DNA from: an uncultured Bacteroidota bacterium
GTDB taxonomy: Bacteria; Bacteroidota; Bacteroidia; JADZBD01
Assembly: GCA_937924855.1 (NCBI GenBank)
Contig: CALEYQ010000063.1
Span: 1 to 64,000, forward strand
Direction: 5' to 3'
Length of the DNA: 64,000 nucleotides
This document shows, piece after piece, positions 7,191 through 16,149 of the stretch. Both the position numbers and the translations under genes were made by a program. Every line of letters starts with the position of its first letter. Position 1 is the stretch's first letter. The notes under the pieces were generated by a model. That model saw nothing but the letters and a program-made list of their open reading frames with translations, was not told where the DNA came from and did no database searches.

Positions 7191-7787
7191 ATGAATTACT
7201 TAATTCCTGCTTTTTTAATCCTTTTCCCGGTTTTTTCCCCGGCACAACAAGGACAAGCCCTCTCCTCCTTTTCAGGAAGACTGGAGAACTCTGGCATTTC
7301 CCTGGAATGGGTAACCAGAGCAGGAAGTTTTTGCCAGGGACTGAAACTTTTTCACTCGACTGACAGTTTTATTTTTTCAGAAATCTATGAGTACCCGGGT
7401 ATTTGCGGGTCTTCCAACAGCCCTGAAAAGTATACCTACTTTCACAAACCCGGTTCGCAAAACGGTCCTCAGTATTATTATCTTGACCTCGGCCCTTCCG
7501 GTATTACGGAAACCATCCGGGTTGATTTTTGGTTTGCAGGCCCTGAAAATCTGATTTTGTTTCCAAATCCTGCCACCGAATTTTCTCAAATAAAATTATT
7601 GCCGGGATTTAATTTTCCTGCCACGATAAGTATTACGGATCCTACCGGTAAAACTCTATTCAATTATGCAGTTTCTGAACCCGGTGAAATCTATCTCCTC
7701 AAGGATGAGGTGGGAACCGGCTTGTTTTTTATCCGGGTCAGCGACAGCAAAGGGAAATCCTTTTCCCGAAAGTTGATCTTTAATTGA
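7191..7787 (+). CDS. Small T9SS cargo with C-terminal sorting domain (type A)
   Basis: 198 residues. A signal peptide (MNYLIPAFLILFPVFSPAQ) is followed by an unassigned beta-rich region of about 95 residues with two Cys. The C-terminal part of about 75 residues is a type A T9SS sorting domain: it opens with LILFPNPATEF, continues with ITDPTGKTLF and ends in a FFIRVSDSKGKSFSRKLIF strand. Such proteins cross the inner membrane by Sec and the outer membrane by T9SS, and are then released or anchored to A-LPS-like sugars. The preceding GTG at 7188 is in frame, but ATG 7191 is the natural start, 5 nt after TATATTTA. The 3' end overlaps convergent arfB by 8 bp. Confidence 0.82.
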   Translation: MNYLIPAFLILFPVFSPAQQGQALSSFSGRLENSGISLEWVTRAGSFCQGLKLFHSTDSFIFSEIYEYPGICGSSNSPEKYTYFHKPGSQNGPQYYYLDLGPSGITETIRVDFWFAGPENLILFPNPATEFSQIKLLPGFNFPATISITDPTGKTLFNYAVSEPGEIYLLKDEVGTGLFFIRVSDSKGKSFSRKLIFN

Positions 7788-8178
7788 TTTTTTTCCGGCC
7801 CTGCTTTATTTCCGACCGTTTCTTTTTCGAGTCAAGCCGTTTTTGTTTGGCAGCTTTCCCGGGTTTTGTCTTTTTTCGCTTCTTTCGGGTCTGAAGACCC
7901 TTATTCAAAATTTCCAGTAGTTTTTTCAATGCGTCTTCCCGGTTACTTGCCTGGCTACGGGTCTTCGTAGATTTAACCACAACAATCCCCTCCACATTAC
8001 CGGACCGAATTAAAAACTGAAGAATTTTTTCACGATCCGTTTCCGACAGCGAATGGGAATTCCTTACATCAAAACTGAGCTTTACACCCGTTGAAACTTT
8101 ATTGGCATGCTGCCCCCCTTTCCCGCCCGAGGGGAAAAAAGTCCATTCCAATTCATTTTCAGATATCAAAGCAATCAT
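7780..8178 (-). CDS. arfB: ArfB-type peptidyl-tRNA hydrolase (GGQ domain ribosome rescue factor)
   Basis: 132 residues, close to the usual 135-140 of ArfB (YaeJ). It hydrolyses peptidyl-tRNA on ribosomes stalled at mRNA ends, without a stop codon. The catalytic loop SGGKGGQHANKV (17-28) contains the GGQ (21-23) that triggers hydrolysis, followed by the conserved VSTGVKLSFD. The last 45 residues are Lys/Arg-rich with several KK and RKK groups, matching the ArfB tail that inserts into the empty mRNA channel. The gene is divergent from the gene at 8195 with only 16 bp between start codons, and its end overlaps the convergent T9SS cargo gene. Confidence 0.92.
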   Translation of the reverse strand: MIALISENELEWTFFPSGGKGGQHANKVSTGVKLSFDVRNSHSLSETDREKILQFLIRSGNVEGIVVVKSTKTRSQASNREDALKKLLEILNKGLQTRKKRKKTKPGKAAKQKRLDSKKKRSEIKQGRKKIN

Positions 8179-8194
8179 GTATTTTTAAGGAAAT

Positions 8195-8632
8195 ATGAAA
8201 AAACAATTGTTGCTTGGGATCATGCTGGCATTCGGCCCATTCTTTACTATGAATGGCCAGAACAAAGTTATCCGAAAAACAAATGTGCACATTAACTATT
8301 TTCCGAATGGAAAAATTCAGTCCATAATTAAAACCAAAACAGCCCAATCGGCCGGATTCAATTTCGACAGCAATTTCAAGAGGAACAGATACCGGGAGGT
8401 GGTTTTTGACGAATCCGGAAACCGGATTAGAACCATATTCCAGAAAACAAAAATAAGTCAGGCCGGACGGGACTGCTACCTTGTAAAACGAATCAGCACT
8501 GATTTCTTTTCTTCAGGAAAAAAGCAAAAAAAAATAAAGGAACGATGCGACAGAAAGAAAACCGTTGAAAGGCATTTCAACCCGGATGGAAAATTAATCC
8601 TGAAAAGGATTATTATTGATAAAACCCAATGA
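8195..8632 (+). CDS. Small exported protein with MORN-like (YwqK-type) repeats
   Basis: 145 residues. A signal peptide (KKQLLLGIMLAFGPFFTMNG) precedes short repeats of the pattern 'YFPNGKIQSI', 'VFDESGNRIRTIF', 'DFFSSGKKQKKI' and 'HFNPDGKLILKRI', which resemble the toggling beta-hairpins of MORN-variant/YwqK proteins. It is unusually basic (Lys- and Arg-rich). The stop overlaps the start of the amidase gene in an ATGA overlap, so the two are cotranslated and it may act with the amidase at the cell wall; that link is inference from position only. A -7-like TATTTTTA (8180-8187) lies 7 nt before the ATG. Confidence 0.7.
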   Translation: MKKQLLLGIMLAFGPFFTMNGQNKVIRKTNVHINYFPNGKIQSIIKTKTAQSAGFNFDSNFKRNRYREVVFDESGNRIRTIFQKTKISQAGRDCYLVKRISTDFFSSGKKQKKIKERCDRKKTVERHFNPDGKLILKRIIIDKTQ

Positions 8633-9894
8633 AAACCACCTTTCTTTTAATCGTTGGGTTTCTTTGGTCCGGCTCCGGAATAAAACTGCAGGAAAAATCC
8701 ATCATTAAGCCTGCTGAAAATATACTTTGTCTGAATACGGATACCAGAAACTATTACCGGATCAACGATAACGGAATCTACATTTATTCAGGTTCTGAAA
8801 ACAAAAAAGCCGGGAAGCATGAGTTCTTTGTCGCTCAGGAAAAAATAACCCCTACCGGTCTGTGGATGACCTTATCGCCTATGGATTCCGTAAGGAAATA
8901 TTACAAACAGGGAAAATTTCCCCTTTCCCCGGTTCCCAAAAACAACCCCACACAAAAGCCTGTAAAAAAAGGAAAATTAAGCGGCATCCGGATAGCCCTG
9001 GATCCCGGGCACATTGCCGGAGACAGGGCAACCGCCGATCTGGAAAGAAAAATAGTTCCCATTGAAGAAAATAAGGAAAAGGGAATCCTTAACGCTACGG
9101 TTATTGAGGGGGTTTTGACCCTGGCTACCGCCAATCATCTCAAGGAGCTCCTGGAAAAAGAGGGAGCAGAAGTTTTAATGACGCGGGATAAACCAAATGT
9201 TGCCTCCTTTGGAATGAGTTTCGGCGATTGGAAAGCAAAGAAATTCAAATCCCATATTGATAGTCTTTTGAAACGCGGGGAAATTTCTAAAAAGAAGTAT
9301 GATTTTTATCGCTTAAGGGCAAGGGAAGAAATTATTTTCCGTGATTTATTTTTACAGGAAGACCTTAAAGAAAGGGCTAAACTGATCAACGCGTTCAAAC
9401 CCGACATTGCCTTAATTATTCATTACAATGCCGATGAAAAAAACACAGATTGGATCAAGCCAACAAAAAAAAATTTCTGTATGGCATTTGTCCCCGGGGG
9501 ATTTAGCGGAAATCTTCTTCAAAAACAGGAATACCGGATTCATTTCCTCCGCCTGCTTTGTTCTCCTGCCCTCAGCCTTTCCGTAAAGTATGCAGGAATA
9601 ATCTGCAGAGAATTTGAAAAAACGCTCGATGTGCCTTTGGCCCGGAGCTCTGATGCCGAATATCTGCAGGAAACTTCTGTTTTCACCGGAGAGCCCGGAG
9701 TCTTTGCCCGTAATCTCGCCTTAACCAGATTGCTTACCTGTCCTCTGGTTTATGGCGAAACTCTTTATCAGGACAATGAGAAAGAATACCTGAATCTTGA
9801 TCATACCAGGTTTGGCCAGGGGCAGACCCCTCAACGGGTTATGGATGTCGTAAATGCTTATTATTCAGGGGTTTTAAAAATATTTTCGAAGTGA
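8629..9894 (+). CDS. N-acetylmuramoyl-L-alanine amidase (Amidase_3)
   Basis: 421 residues. It should cut the bond between MurNAc and the stem peptide in peptidoglycan, as a zinc enzyme in the periplasm. Zinc ligands are visible: His128 in LDPGH, Glu160 in the ATVIEG segment and His265 in IIHYNAD, with a further Glu in VYGETLYQDNEKE near the C-terminus as the catalytic candidate. The N-terminal 110 residues include a signal sequence and a beta-rich part. Between Glu160 and His265 is an insertion of about 60 residues with many charges (about 195-250), longer than in AmiC-type enzymes and possibly a regulatory helix. It is preceded by an overlapping small basic protein gene and followed 42 bp later by gldM, a peptidoglycan-spanning T9SS motor part. 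Confidence 0.9.
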   Translation: MKTTFLLIVGFLWSGSGIKLQEKSIIKPAENILCLNTDTRNYYRINDNGIYIYSGSENKKAGKHEFFVAQEKITPTGLWMTLSPMDSVRKYYKQGKFPLSPVPKNNPTQKPVKKGKLSGIRIALDPGHIAGDRATADLERKIVPIEENKEKGILNATVIEGVLTLATANHLKELLEKEGAEVLMTRDKPNVASFGMSFGDWKAKKFKSHIDSLLKRGEISKKKYDFYRLRAREEIIFRDLFLQEDLKERAKLINAFKPDIALIIHYNADEKNTDWIKPTKKNFCMAFVPGGFSGNLLQKQEYRIHFLRLLCSPALSLSVKYAGIICREFEKTLDVPLARSSDAEYLQETSVFTGEPGVFARNLALTRLLTCPLVYGETLYQDNEKEYLNLDHTRFGQGQTPQRVMDVVNAYYSGVLKIFSK

Positions 9895-9936
9895 TGTATC
9901 TTTTTGTTTTCTCCTCCATTATGAAAGAAAAAAGTC

Positions 9937-11532
9937 ATGGCAGGAAAAAACGAATCACCCCGGCAGAAAATGATTGGCATGATGTACCTGGTACTGACTG
10001 CCCTACTGGCTCTAAATGTAGCCAAGGAAATTCTGGATGCATTTGTATTGGTAAATGATGGCTTACAGGCCACGAACCGTAATTTTCAGCAAAAAATTTC
10101 GCATCAGTATGCCGCCTTTGAAAAGGCATTGTTGCTGGATGAAAAAAAAGTAAGACCCTTCCATGAAAAGGCTAAAAATGTAAAAGCCAGGTCGGAAGAA
10201 ATGATGGCCGAAATTGAAGCGTTAAAGAAGGAACTGGTTACCCTAACCGAGGGCTTGCCAAAAGAAACCGGCGACACCTTAAGTCTGAAATGGGTAGGAA
10301 AAAAAGACAATTTTGACATTCCTACGCAAATTCTGATTGGAAATTCTGAGGATGTAAGCCGGGGAAAAGCCTTTGCCCTAAAACAGAAAATAAACGCCTA
10401 TAAAGAATTTCTCTTTTCGATATTGGATCCCATCGACCGCCCCAACATGGATTTGGGCCTGGACACCCGCGATCCTGTGAACTCTCCCACGAACGAGAAC
10501 TGGGAGCTTTACAATTTCTACCATTTGCCTCTGGTGGCCGTGGTAACGAATTTATCGCGGATTCAAAACGACATAAAAAAAGCTGAATCGGATGTGGTTG
10601 AATATTTGTACAAAAAAGTGAATGCCGATGACTTTGTGTTCGACACCATTGTGGCAAAAGTAATTCCGCGATCAAACTATATTCTCATGGGGGAAGAGTA
10701 TCGGGCGGATGTGTTTCTTGCGGCATACAACACCACCAAAAATCCGGAAATAAGAGCGGGGTTCTTACAAGGGAAATCCCAAAGCCCGGGCCTTAATCCG
10801 GATCCTATCCCGGTTGAGGATGGCACGGGGAAATTCATTTTCAAGGCCAATAAAGAAGGGCTTCAAAAGTGGGGAGGCGCCATAACCATTGAAAATTCAA
10901 ACGGAGAAAAGAAATCATATCCTTTTGAATCGGAGTTCCTGGTGGCCCGTCCATCCGCCAGCATATCTCCTACCCTCATGAATGTACTTTATATGGGCAT
11001 TCCTAATCCTTTATCTGTTTCAGTTCCGGGTATTCCTTCCGAGGATTTGATAGTTTCCATCGATAAGGGAGGCATAAGCAAAAACGGCTCAGAATATATT
11101 GCCAGTCAATTGACTCCCGGTTTTGCCAACATCAATGTATCGGCTAAAATGGAAAACGGGAAAACCATGCCCATGGGCAGCATGAAGTTCCGGGTATTGC
11201 TTTTGCCACGACCTGTAGTTAGGTTTGGAAATCATTTAGGCTTGTTAACCCCCTTAAGTCTGATCAAAAAAGAGGGGAAGCTAACGGGAGCATATCCGGA
11301 CGGGACGGCGATTAACGCAAGCCCGGAAGTGAAATCATTTACCATGGTAGTTCCCGGACCGGGCGGGGTGGAACAGAGTTATGAATCCAAAACCGGCTAC
11401 CTCACCGACGACATGAAAAAGATTCTGGATGTTTTAAAAAACGGAACCCGTGTTTATTTTGAAAATGTGGTGGTAGAGGGGCCCGACAAAATCAAGCACC
11501 GGTTAGACTTTCAGATAAAACTGGCAAAGTAA
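9937..11532 (+). CDS. gldM: Gliding motility/T9SS motor protein GldM (PorM)
   Basis: 531 residues, close to GldM of other Bacteroidota (about 515). GldM and GldL form the proton-driven motor of type IX secretion and gliding; GldM spans the inner membrane once and reaches across the periplasm as a dimer. The N-terminus SPRQKMIGMMYLVLTALLALN with one membrane helix (about 13-33) is the family signature. A helical bundle domain follows (about 35-220) and then three beta domains; the last carries SFTMVVPGPGG and FENVVVEGPDK. Usually gldM sits in gldK-gldL-gldM-gldN. Here the neighbours are an amidase and a convergent ABC gene, and no gldK, gldL or gldN is in the window, so it is either a relocated or a second copy. 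Confidence 0.95.
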   Translation: MAGKNESPRQKMIGMMYLVLTALLALNVAKEILDAFVLVNDGLQATNRNFQQKISHQYAAFEKALLLDEKKVRPFHEKAKNVKARSEEMMAEIEALKKELVTLTEGLPKETGDTLSLKWVGKKDNFDIPTQILIGNSEDVSRGKAFALKQKINAYKEFLFSILDPIDRPNMDLGLDTRDPVNSPTNENWELYNFYHLPLVAVVTNLSRIQNDIKKAESDVVEYLYKKVNADDFVFDTIVAKVIPRSNYILMGEEYRADVFLAAYNTTKNPEIRAGFLQGKSQSPGLNPDPIPVEDGTGKFIFKANKEGLQKWGGAITIENSNGEKKSYPFESEFLVARPSASISPTLMNVLYMGIPNPLSVSVPGIPSEDLIVSIDKGGISKNGSEYIASQLTPGFANINVSAKMENGKTMPMGSMKFRVLLLPRPVVRFGNHLGLLTPLSLIKKEGKLTGAYPDGTAINASPEVKSFTMVVPGPGGVEQSYESKTGYLTDDMKKILDVLKNGTRVYFENVVVEGPDKIKHRLDFQIKLAK

Positions 11533-11555
11533 GGGTTGAGCCACGAGGGAAAAAC

Positions 11556-14500
11556 CTAGTGGGCTTCTTTCTTTGAGAACCGGGCAAAGAGGTCTCCAAT
11601 CCAGTCGAGGAACTTTTTCAGGAGATCGTAGTAAAGGGTTATGGCCAGGAATAGCGACATGCCCCAGATAACACAAACATTCACCCAGAAGGTATCAAAA
11701 TAATATCCCATGATTTTTTTGCGGGGGGCAAAAAAATGGGCTCTGAATCCTTCCGGATCCAGGAATACCGGATCTACCCTTTGAATAATTTCCCCATCCT
11801 TTTCAATGATCCGGTCGAGGTCGGTGGCATTTTTAACCAAATCACTCAGGGATTCGTTCTCGTAGTCGTTTTTCAATTGAAGAAAGGCTTCCTTATCAGC
11901 ATCGGTACGGTTCATTTTAATCGTAAGCTTATCCTTCTCGTTGCTGCTGTCGTTATATCGTTTTATGTAATACCGGTTCAGATTATCCAGATAAGCACGG
12001 GTTATTTCGGCCACTTCCGGTGTAAACAAGTCAGGGAACAAGAGATCGAGACGGTCGAACTTTACGCTTTTAACTCTTTTTACTTCCTTTCCGATTTCAT
12101 TCCGGATCAATTCAAGATCGGAAACCAACTGTTCTCTCATATGCGGCTTTGAGAGATTGAGTTCGCAATTGTCGACCTTGGTCCGGATACGTGAAATCCA
12201 GTAAGTCTTTTTAAAGTCGGCGTAGGATGCAGCTTTATCGAACTGATAAAAATTCTTTTCAAACTTGTTCGATTTAAACTGGTTCACAGCCAAAGCTTCA
12301 AAAGCCCATCGACTGGCCATAACTTCACCTGTAATGGGCACATTTTTCTGGCTGGTAATGGTAGGATTAAGCTTGTCAAACTTAACAATAACACCACTCA
12401 ACAAGAGCTGGGGAATTAGCAGGAATGGAATCAGGATATAAATAGTCACAGCTGAATTAAATGCAGATGAAATATTGAGTCCCAGCATATTCGCAAAACA
12501 GGAAGTGGAGAAAAGCACCATCCAGTAATCGAAATACATCCCTTTAATGCCCAAAATCATATTTCCAACAAGTACAAAGGTGAAAGTCTGAATAGCGGAA
12601 AGGACAAACATTATAGTAATCTTACTGAACAGGTAACTTATCCGGCTCAGGTTCAAAAAGGATTCCCGTTTTTGAATTTTCCGGTCTCTGATAATTTCTT
12701 CTGCTGAAACCGTTAATCCGATAAAGAGGGCTACCACAACCGCCATGAAAAGGTAAGCGGGCATATTTTCGTTTTCTCTGAAAATATACCCGATTTTATT
12801 GGTTGTGTCGGTGTTATAATACCGTACCAGGTAGGAAAGGATAAAGGCGAGCAGCGGGGCTTCAAGCAGGTTGATGATCAGGTATTGGGTATTCGTAAGT
12901 TTAGCCTTTACGTCCCGGGTCATGAATACCTTCAGCTGCTTAAGCTTATTCGGAATTTTAAATGTGCTTTCGGGAATGTCGGTATGGTCGTCGATAGGAA
13001 TAATCCGGGAGCCGATTTTCTCTTCATAGAGGAGGTTCCACTCGGTGGGAGATATCTTACGGGTTTGGGTAAGATTTCCATATTCATCGATTACCTTAGT
13101 TTCAATAATGTTAAAAATCTGTTCAGGATTAACGTTACCGCATTCAGGGCATTCGCTCACTTCACTGTTAACGTGATTAACGGCCTGTTTGAAGTAAATA
13201 ACTCCATCGACCGGATTTCCGTAATAAATAGGATATCCTCCCACATCAAGAATGATGAGTTTGTCGAACATTTTGAAAATTTCGGAGCTGGGTTGGTGAA
13301 TTACCACAAAAAGGAGTTTTCCTTTCAGGGCAAGTTCTTTCAGCAGGTCCATAATATTCTCCGAATCTCTGGAGGAAAGTCCGGAGGTAGGCTCATCCAC
13401 AAATAAAATATTGGGTTCGCGAATCAGCTCAAGAGCAATGTTCAACCGCTTTCTTTGTCCACCCGAAATGGTTTTTTCCAGGGGGTTCCCAACTTTTAAA
13501 TGCTTCTTTTCGAAAAGGCCAAGGTCCATCAATACCTTGTCTACCATTTCAATTATTTTGGAATCGGGAAGATTTCCAAAACAGAGTTTTGCATTATAAA
13601 AAAGGTTTTGAAAAACGGTAAGTTCTTCAATCAGCAAATCGTCCTGGCTGATATGTCCAACCACGCCCATTACTTCATGGCGTTGGGTGTGAATATTAAT
13701 ACCATTAATGAGAACCTCGCCCTGGCTGGGTACTTCGTTTCCATTCAGAACATTGAGGAGGGTTGATTTTCCGGCTCCCGATCCTCCCATTATTCCAATC
13801 AGTTTTCCACTTTCCTCTACGATATTAATGCCGCGCAACCCCACTTTTCCGCCTTTAAATTTATATTCGAGGTTCGTGGCGGAGAAAGAAATCCGGTCTT
13901 TGGACTTATCGGTGAGGAAGGCAGCAAGAATATCAGAGTAGTAAATAGGGCTAACCTTTGATGAGCGGAGTGAAGAGCCTTCAACAAGGATATAAACCTT
14001 TCCGGGTGTAATAATTTGTCCGTTCAGCGCAAGGTCAGAGCCTCCGAAATACATGAGAACATACATGTTCACACTTTCCACAAAAAGCACTTTTACCTCA
14101 CCGGTAATGGCTTCGGAGAATATGTGCCGGGATTGGGTGAGACCCGATTCCCGTTTATTATTTATAATGAGTGTATTGGACGTATCATGGCTTTCAGGGG
14201 TGTTCTGAACAAAGGCCATGATGTTTTTAAACTCATCAAACTCAACATTAAATGTTTCGGCAACCGTTTGAACAAATTCGAGTTCCTGTTCGGAAATCTC
14301 ATTGGAGGAATGAATAAATTCAATTAAACGTATGAGTACAACAATCTTTTGCTTTTGAGCAAGCTCAGAATTGATCTGGGTACATATCTTTAAAATCTTA
14401 ACGGAATTAAGCGAGGTTCTTTTCTGGGAACCGTCCTTTTTCTTGGAAACCTGATGGTGGGCTTCCAGAAATTCGTCGAAAATTTTAAGGTATAACTCAA

Positions 14501-14627
14501 CCTGCTCAGTAGAAAGCAGTTGTTTAAGGAAGGATTGTACAATGGCCCTGCTGCTTGAAGTAACCCCATCAACTTTTGCAATAATCGCAAAAAGTTGCAT
14601 TAAGGCTTTTAAAATACTTTCACTCAT
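11556..14627 (-). CDS. TerB-domain/ABCG-type ABC transporter fusion
   Basis: 1023 residues in one chain. Residues 1-145 form an all-helical TerB-like domain. Residues of about 165-240 form a small beta-rich module. The ABC ATPase (about 245-470) has Walker A GGSGAGKST (281-289), signature ISGGQRKRL (387-395), Walker B NILFVDEPTSGL (406-417) and the H-loop in VVIHQPSSEIF, with the White/ABCG spacing. A hydrophilic segment with a CPEC pair follows, then an ABC2-type membrane domain of about six helices (about 585-780). A long soluble charged loop (about 790-960) precedes the last helix (about 970-1000). Substrate unknown; ABCG-like architecture suggests export of a lipid or hydrophobic compound. 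The gene converges on gldM with a 23-bp gap. Confidence 0.88.
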   Translation of the reverse strand: MSESILKALMQLFAIIAKVDGVTSSSRAIVQSFLKQLLSTEQVELYLKIFDEFLEAHHQVSKKKDGSQKRTSLNSVKILKICTQINSELAQKQKIVVLIRLIEFIHSSNEISEQELEFVQTVAETFNVEFDEFKNIMAFVQNTPESHDTSNTLIINNKRESGLTQSRHIFSEAITGEVKVLFVESVNMYVLMYFGGSDLALNGQIITPGKVYILVEGSSLRSSKVSPIYYSDILAAFLTDKSKDRISFSATNLEYKFKGGKVGLRGINIVEESGKLIGIMGGSGAGKSTLLNVLNGNEVPSQGEVLINGINIHTQRHEVMGVVGHISQDDLLIEELTVFQNLFYNAKLCFGNLPDSKIIEMVDKVLMDLGLFEKKHLKVGNPLEKTISGGQRKRLNIALELIREPNILFVDEPTSGLSSRDSENIMDLLKELALKGKLLFVVIHQPSSEIFKMFDKLIILDVGGYPIYYGNPVDGVIYFKQAVNHVNSEVSECPECGNVNPEQIFNIIETKVIDEYGNLTQTRKISPTEWNLLYEEKIGSRIIPIDDHTDIPESTFKIPNKLKQLKVFMTRDVKAKLTNTQYLIINLLEAPLLAFILSYLVRYYNTDTTNKIGYIFRENENMPAYLFMAVVVALFIGLTVSAEEIIRDRKIQKRESFLNLSRISYLFSKITIMFVLSAIQTFTFVLVGNMILGIKGMYFDYWMVLFSTSCFANMLGLNISSAFNSAVTIYILIPFLLIPQLLLSGVIVKFDKLNPTITSQKNVPITGEVMASRWAFEALAVNQFKSNKFEKNFYQFDKAASYADFKKTYWISRIRTKVDNCELNLSKPHMREQLVSDLELIRNEIGKEVKRVKSVKFDRLDLLFPDLFTPEVAEITRAYLDNLNRYYIKRYNDSSNEKDKLTIKMNRTDADKEAFLQLKNDYENESLSDLVKNATDLDRIIEKDGEIIQRVDPVFLDPEGFRAHFFAPRKKIMGYYFDTFWVNVCVIWGMSLFLAITLYYDLLKKFLDWIGDLFARFSKKEAH

Positions 14628-14657
14628 GCAGGATCAGTTGTGGGGCGGTATGGGGAA

Positions 14658-15074
14658 CTATTGTTTAAAACCAATCAGCAATACCGCACAACCTGAGGCC
14701 TGGGTTTCGGGGTTTAGCATGGCCTCAATGGTGCAATCGATGGTGGAAGTAATTTTAAAATCCCAATAGGGGGCATTCTTAAAATCCTTGTTGGTAAATA
14801 GCACATTTCCTTCCTGATCTTTAATAGTAAAAATCAGATTCCCGTCGGTAAGACCCGAGCAGGCGGCAATTCTGTAAACCGTTCCTCCGTAGAAAGTAGT
14901 ACGGAATTCCGCATACTGATCATTTAACAACAGGGTTCGGTAAGTTTGCCCGTCGGAAATATATTGCTTTGTAAGGTGCTTATTACAAATACTTGCGATG
15001 GTATCACAAATTTGCGCTTTGGAACTGGTGGCAGCCAGGCAGAAAAACAGAATTCCAAAAAAATACTTTTGCAT
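14658..15074 (-). CDS. Exported small protein, beta-rich, Cys-containing
   Basis: 138 residues. The signal peptide (QKYFFGILFFCLAATSSKAQ) is followed by a mature part of about 115 residues with four or more Cys (CDTIASIC, ACSG, DCTI, SGC), which may form disulfides in the periplasm. Strand motifs such as 'YRIAACSG', 'LIFTIKDQEGNVLF' and 'YWDFKITSTIDC' suggest a beta-sandwich of the kind seen in unassigned Bacteroidota exported proteins. The in-frame TTG at 15095 would overlap the previous gene; ATG 15074 is preferred. It follows the lipoprotein gene at 15088-15981 by 13 bp and probably shares its transcript. Function unknown. Confidence 0.75.
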   Translation of the reverse strand: MQKYFFGILFFCLAATSSKAQICDTIASICNKHLTKQYISDGQTYRTLLLNDQYAEFRTTFYGGTVYRIAACSGLTDGNLIFTIKDQEGNVLFTNKDFKNAPYWDFKITSTIDCTIEAMLNPETQASGCAVLLIGFKQ

Positions 15075-15087
15075 ACGGCTCAATTTT

Positions 15088-15981
15088 TTATTCAACGATT
15101 AGAGACCTTAAACCTTCAACTTTGCTACTAATCGAGTTCAGTTGTTCGGCGGTGATATTAACGGTAGTTTTTGAAGTAAATGTGGTTGTTTTGGAGCCCT
15201 CATCAGTTATAGGCTTTTCATACACATATCTGTAATCAACCCCTTCAAAGTCGCGTTTAAGATCGCGTAATCCATTCAGAATTTCTGCATACTCTTCGCG
15301 TCCCGCATAAGTTTCAAGCAATCCAATCAGATTACCGAGTGAAATCTTCTGTTCGGCGATACGCTGCTTAATTTCCTCATTGGCTTTGGATTTATTAACG
15401 TTTACGGCAAAATAAAGTGCTTCAATCCACCCACCGGCCACGATAAGTGCACCGATATCGCTGCGATCATTATTCTTAAGAAAATTATCGGCAGAACGGT
15501 AGGCACCTGCCACCAGAACAAGCATGGAGTCTTTGTTGCCGATATTGTTTTTAAACCTTTCAATAAGAGTTTTCTGAAATGCCCCGCTTACACCCAGATC
15601 ATCGGCAAGTTTCTGAGATGCCTGAAAATAAGCTATGGCATCCTGATTCTGGTCATACATAGTAACATATCCAAGGTCGGCCCCATAAACACCCAGGTTA
15701 AGGGCTTTTTGCATACGGGTGGCATAACCCTTTACCCTATCGGGTGAATTAAGTACTTTTTTATCGTAGGTAGCTCCTGCCCGCTTAATAAGCATGGCGG
15801 TTTGAAAAGGTGAGGGAATGGAAAAAATCTTCCCGTCAACGGAAATGGTCATGTTGGCACCGGTATCCCGGTTTCCTCCGTCGCCGGTTCCGTTACCTTC
15901 TTCTCCGGGACCGCAGGAAATGAGGTTCATGGATACAAAGGCCAGCGTTAAGGTACCGGCAAACCAGGATTTAAAATTCAT
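15088..15981 (-). CDS. Lipoprotein of unknown function, mostly helical
   Basis: 297 residues. A lipoprotein signal with lipobox VSMNLISC places the lipidated Cys near residue 23, then a Gly/Asn/Asp-rich flexible linker. The rest is mainly helical; recognisable stretches are 'ADLGYVTMYDQNQDAIAYFQ', 'LVAGAYRSADNFLKNNDRSD', 'ALIVAGGWIEALYFAV' and a helix at 'IAEQKISLGNLIGLLETY'. The pattern matches a group of Bacteroidota lipoproteins without known function. ATG 15981 was chosen over the in-frame TTG at 15990. It precedes the small exported gene at 14658 with 13 bp between them, and 168 bp upstream of it is the divergent rlmL promoter region. Confidence 0.72.
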   Translation of the reverse strand: MNFKSWFAGTLTLAFVSMNLISCGPGEEGNGTGDGGNRDTGANMTISVDGKIFSIPSPFQTAMLIKRAGATYDKKVLNSPDRVKGYATRMQKALNLGVYGADLGYVTMYDQNQDAIAYFQASQKLADDLGVSGAFQKTLIERFKNNIGNKDSMLVLVAGAYRSADNFLKNNDRSDIGALIVAGGWIEALYFAVNVNKSKANEEIKQRIAEQKISLGNLIGLLETYAGREEYAEILNGLRDLKRDFEGVDYRYVYEKPITDEGSKTTTFTSKTTVNITAEQLNSISSKVEGLRSLIVE

Positions 15982-16137
15982 ATTTCGCAATTTAGATTAA
16001 TTAAAAAACCTTGTTTCTTAAAACCTGTCAAAAATAACATTTTATCCAATAAAACAAACAATTAAAGTTCAACAAATTAGCTAAGAAATTTAGACCTATT
16101 CAAACTAAGGAAGGAGTAAACCGAGGCTCCAATTAGT

Positions 16138-16145
16138 TACCTTTG
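16138..16145 (+). promoter_or_regulatory. -7 promoter element TACCTTTG before rlmL-like gene
   Basis: Perfect TAnnTTTG, the same 8-mer as before the gene at 1591. CTTT separates it from the ATG at 16150, which predicts a leaderless or very short-leader transcript. Confidence 0.6.
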
Positions 16146-16149
16146 CTTT

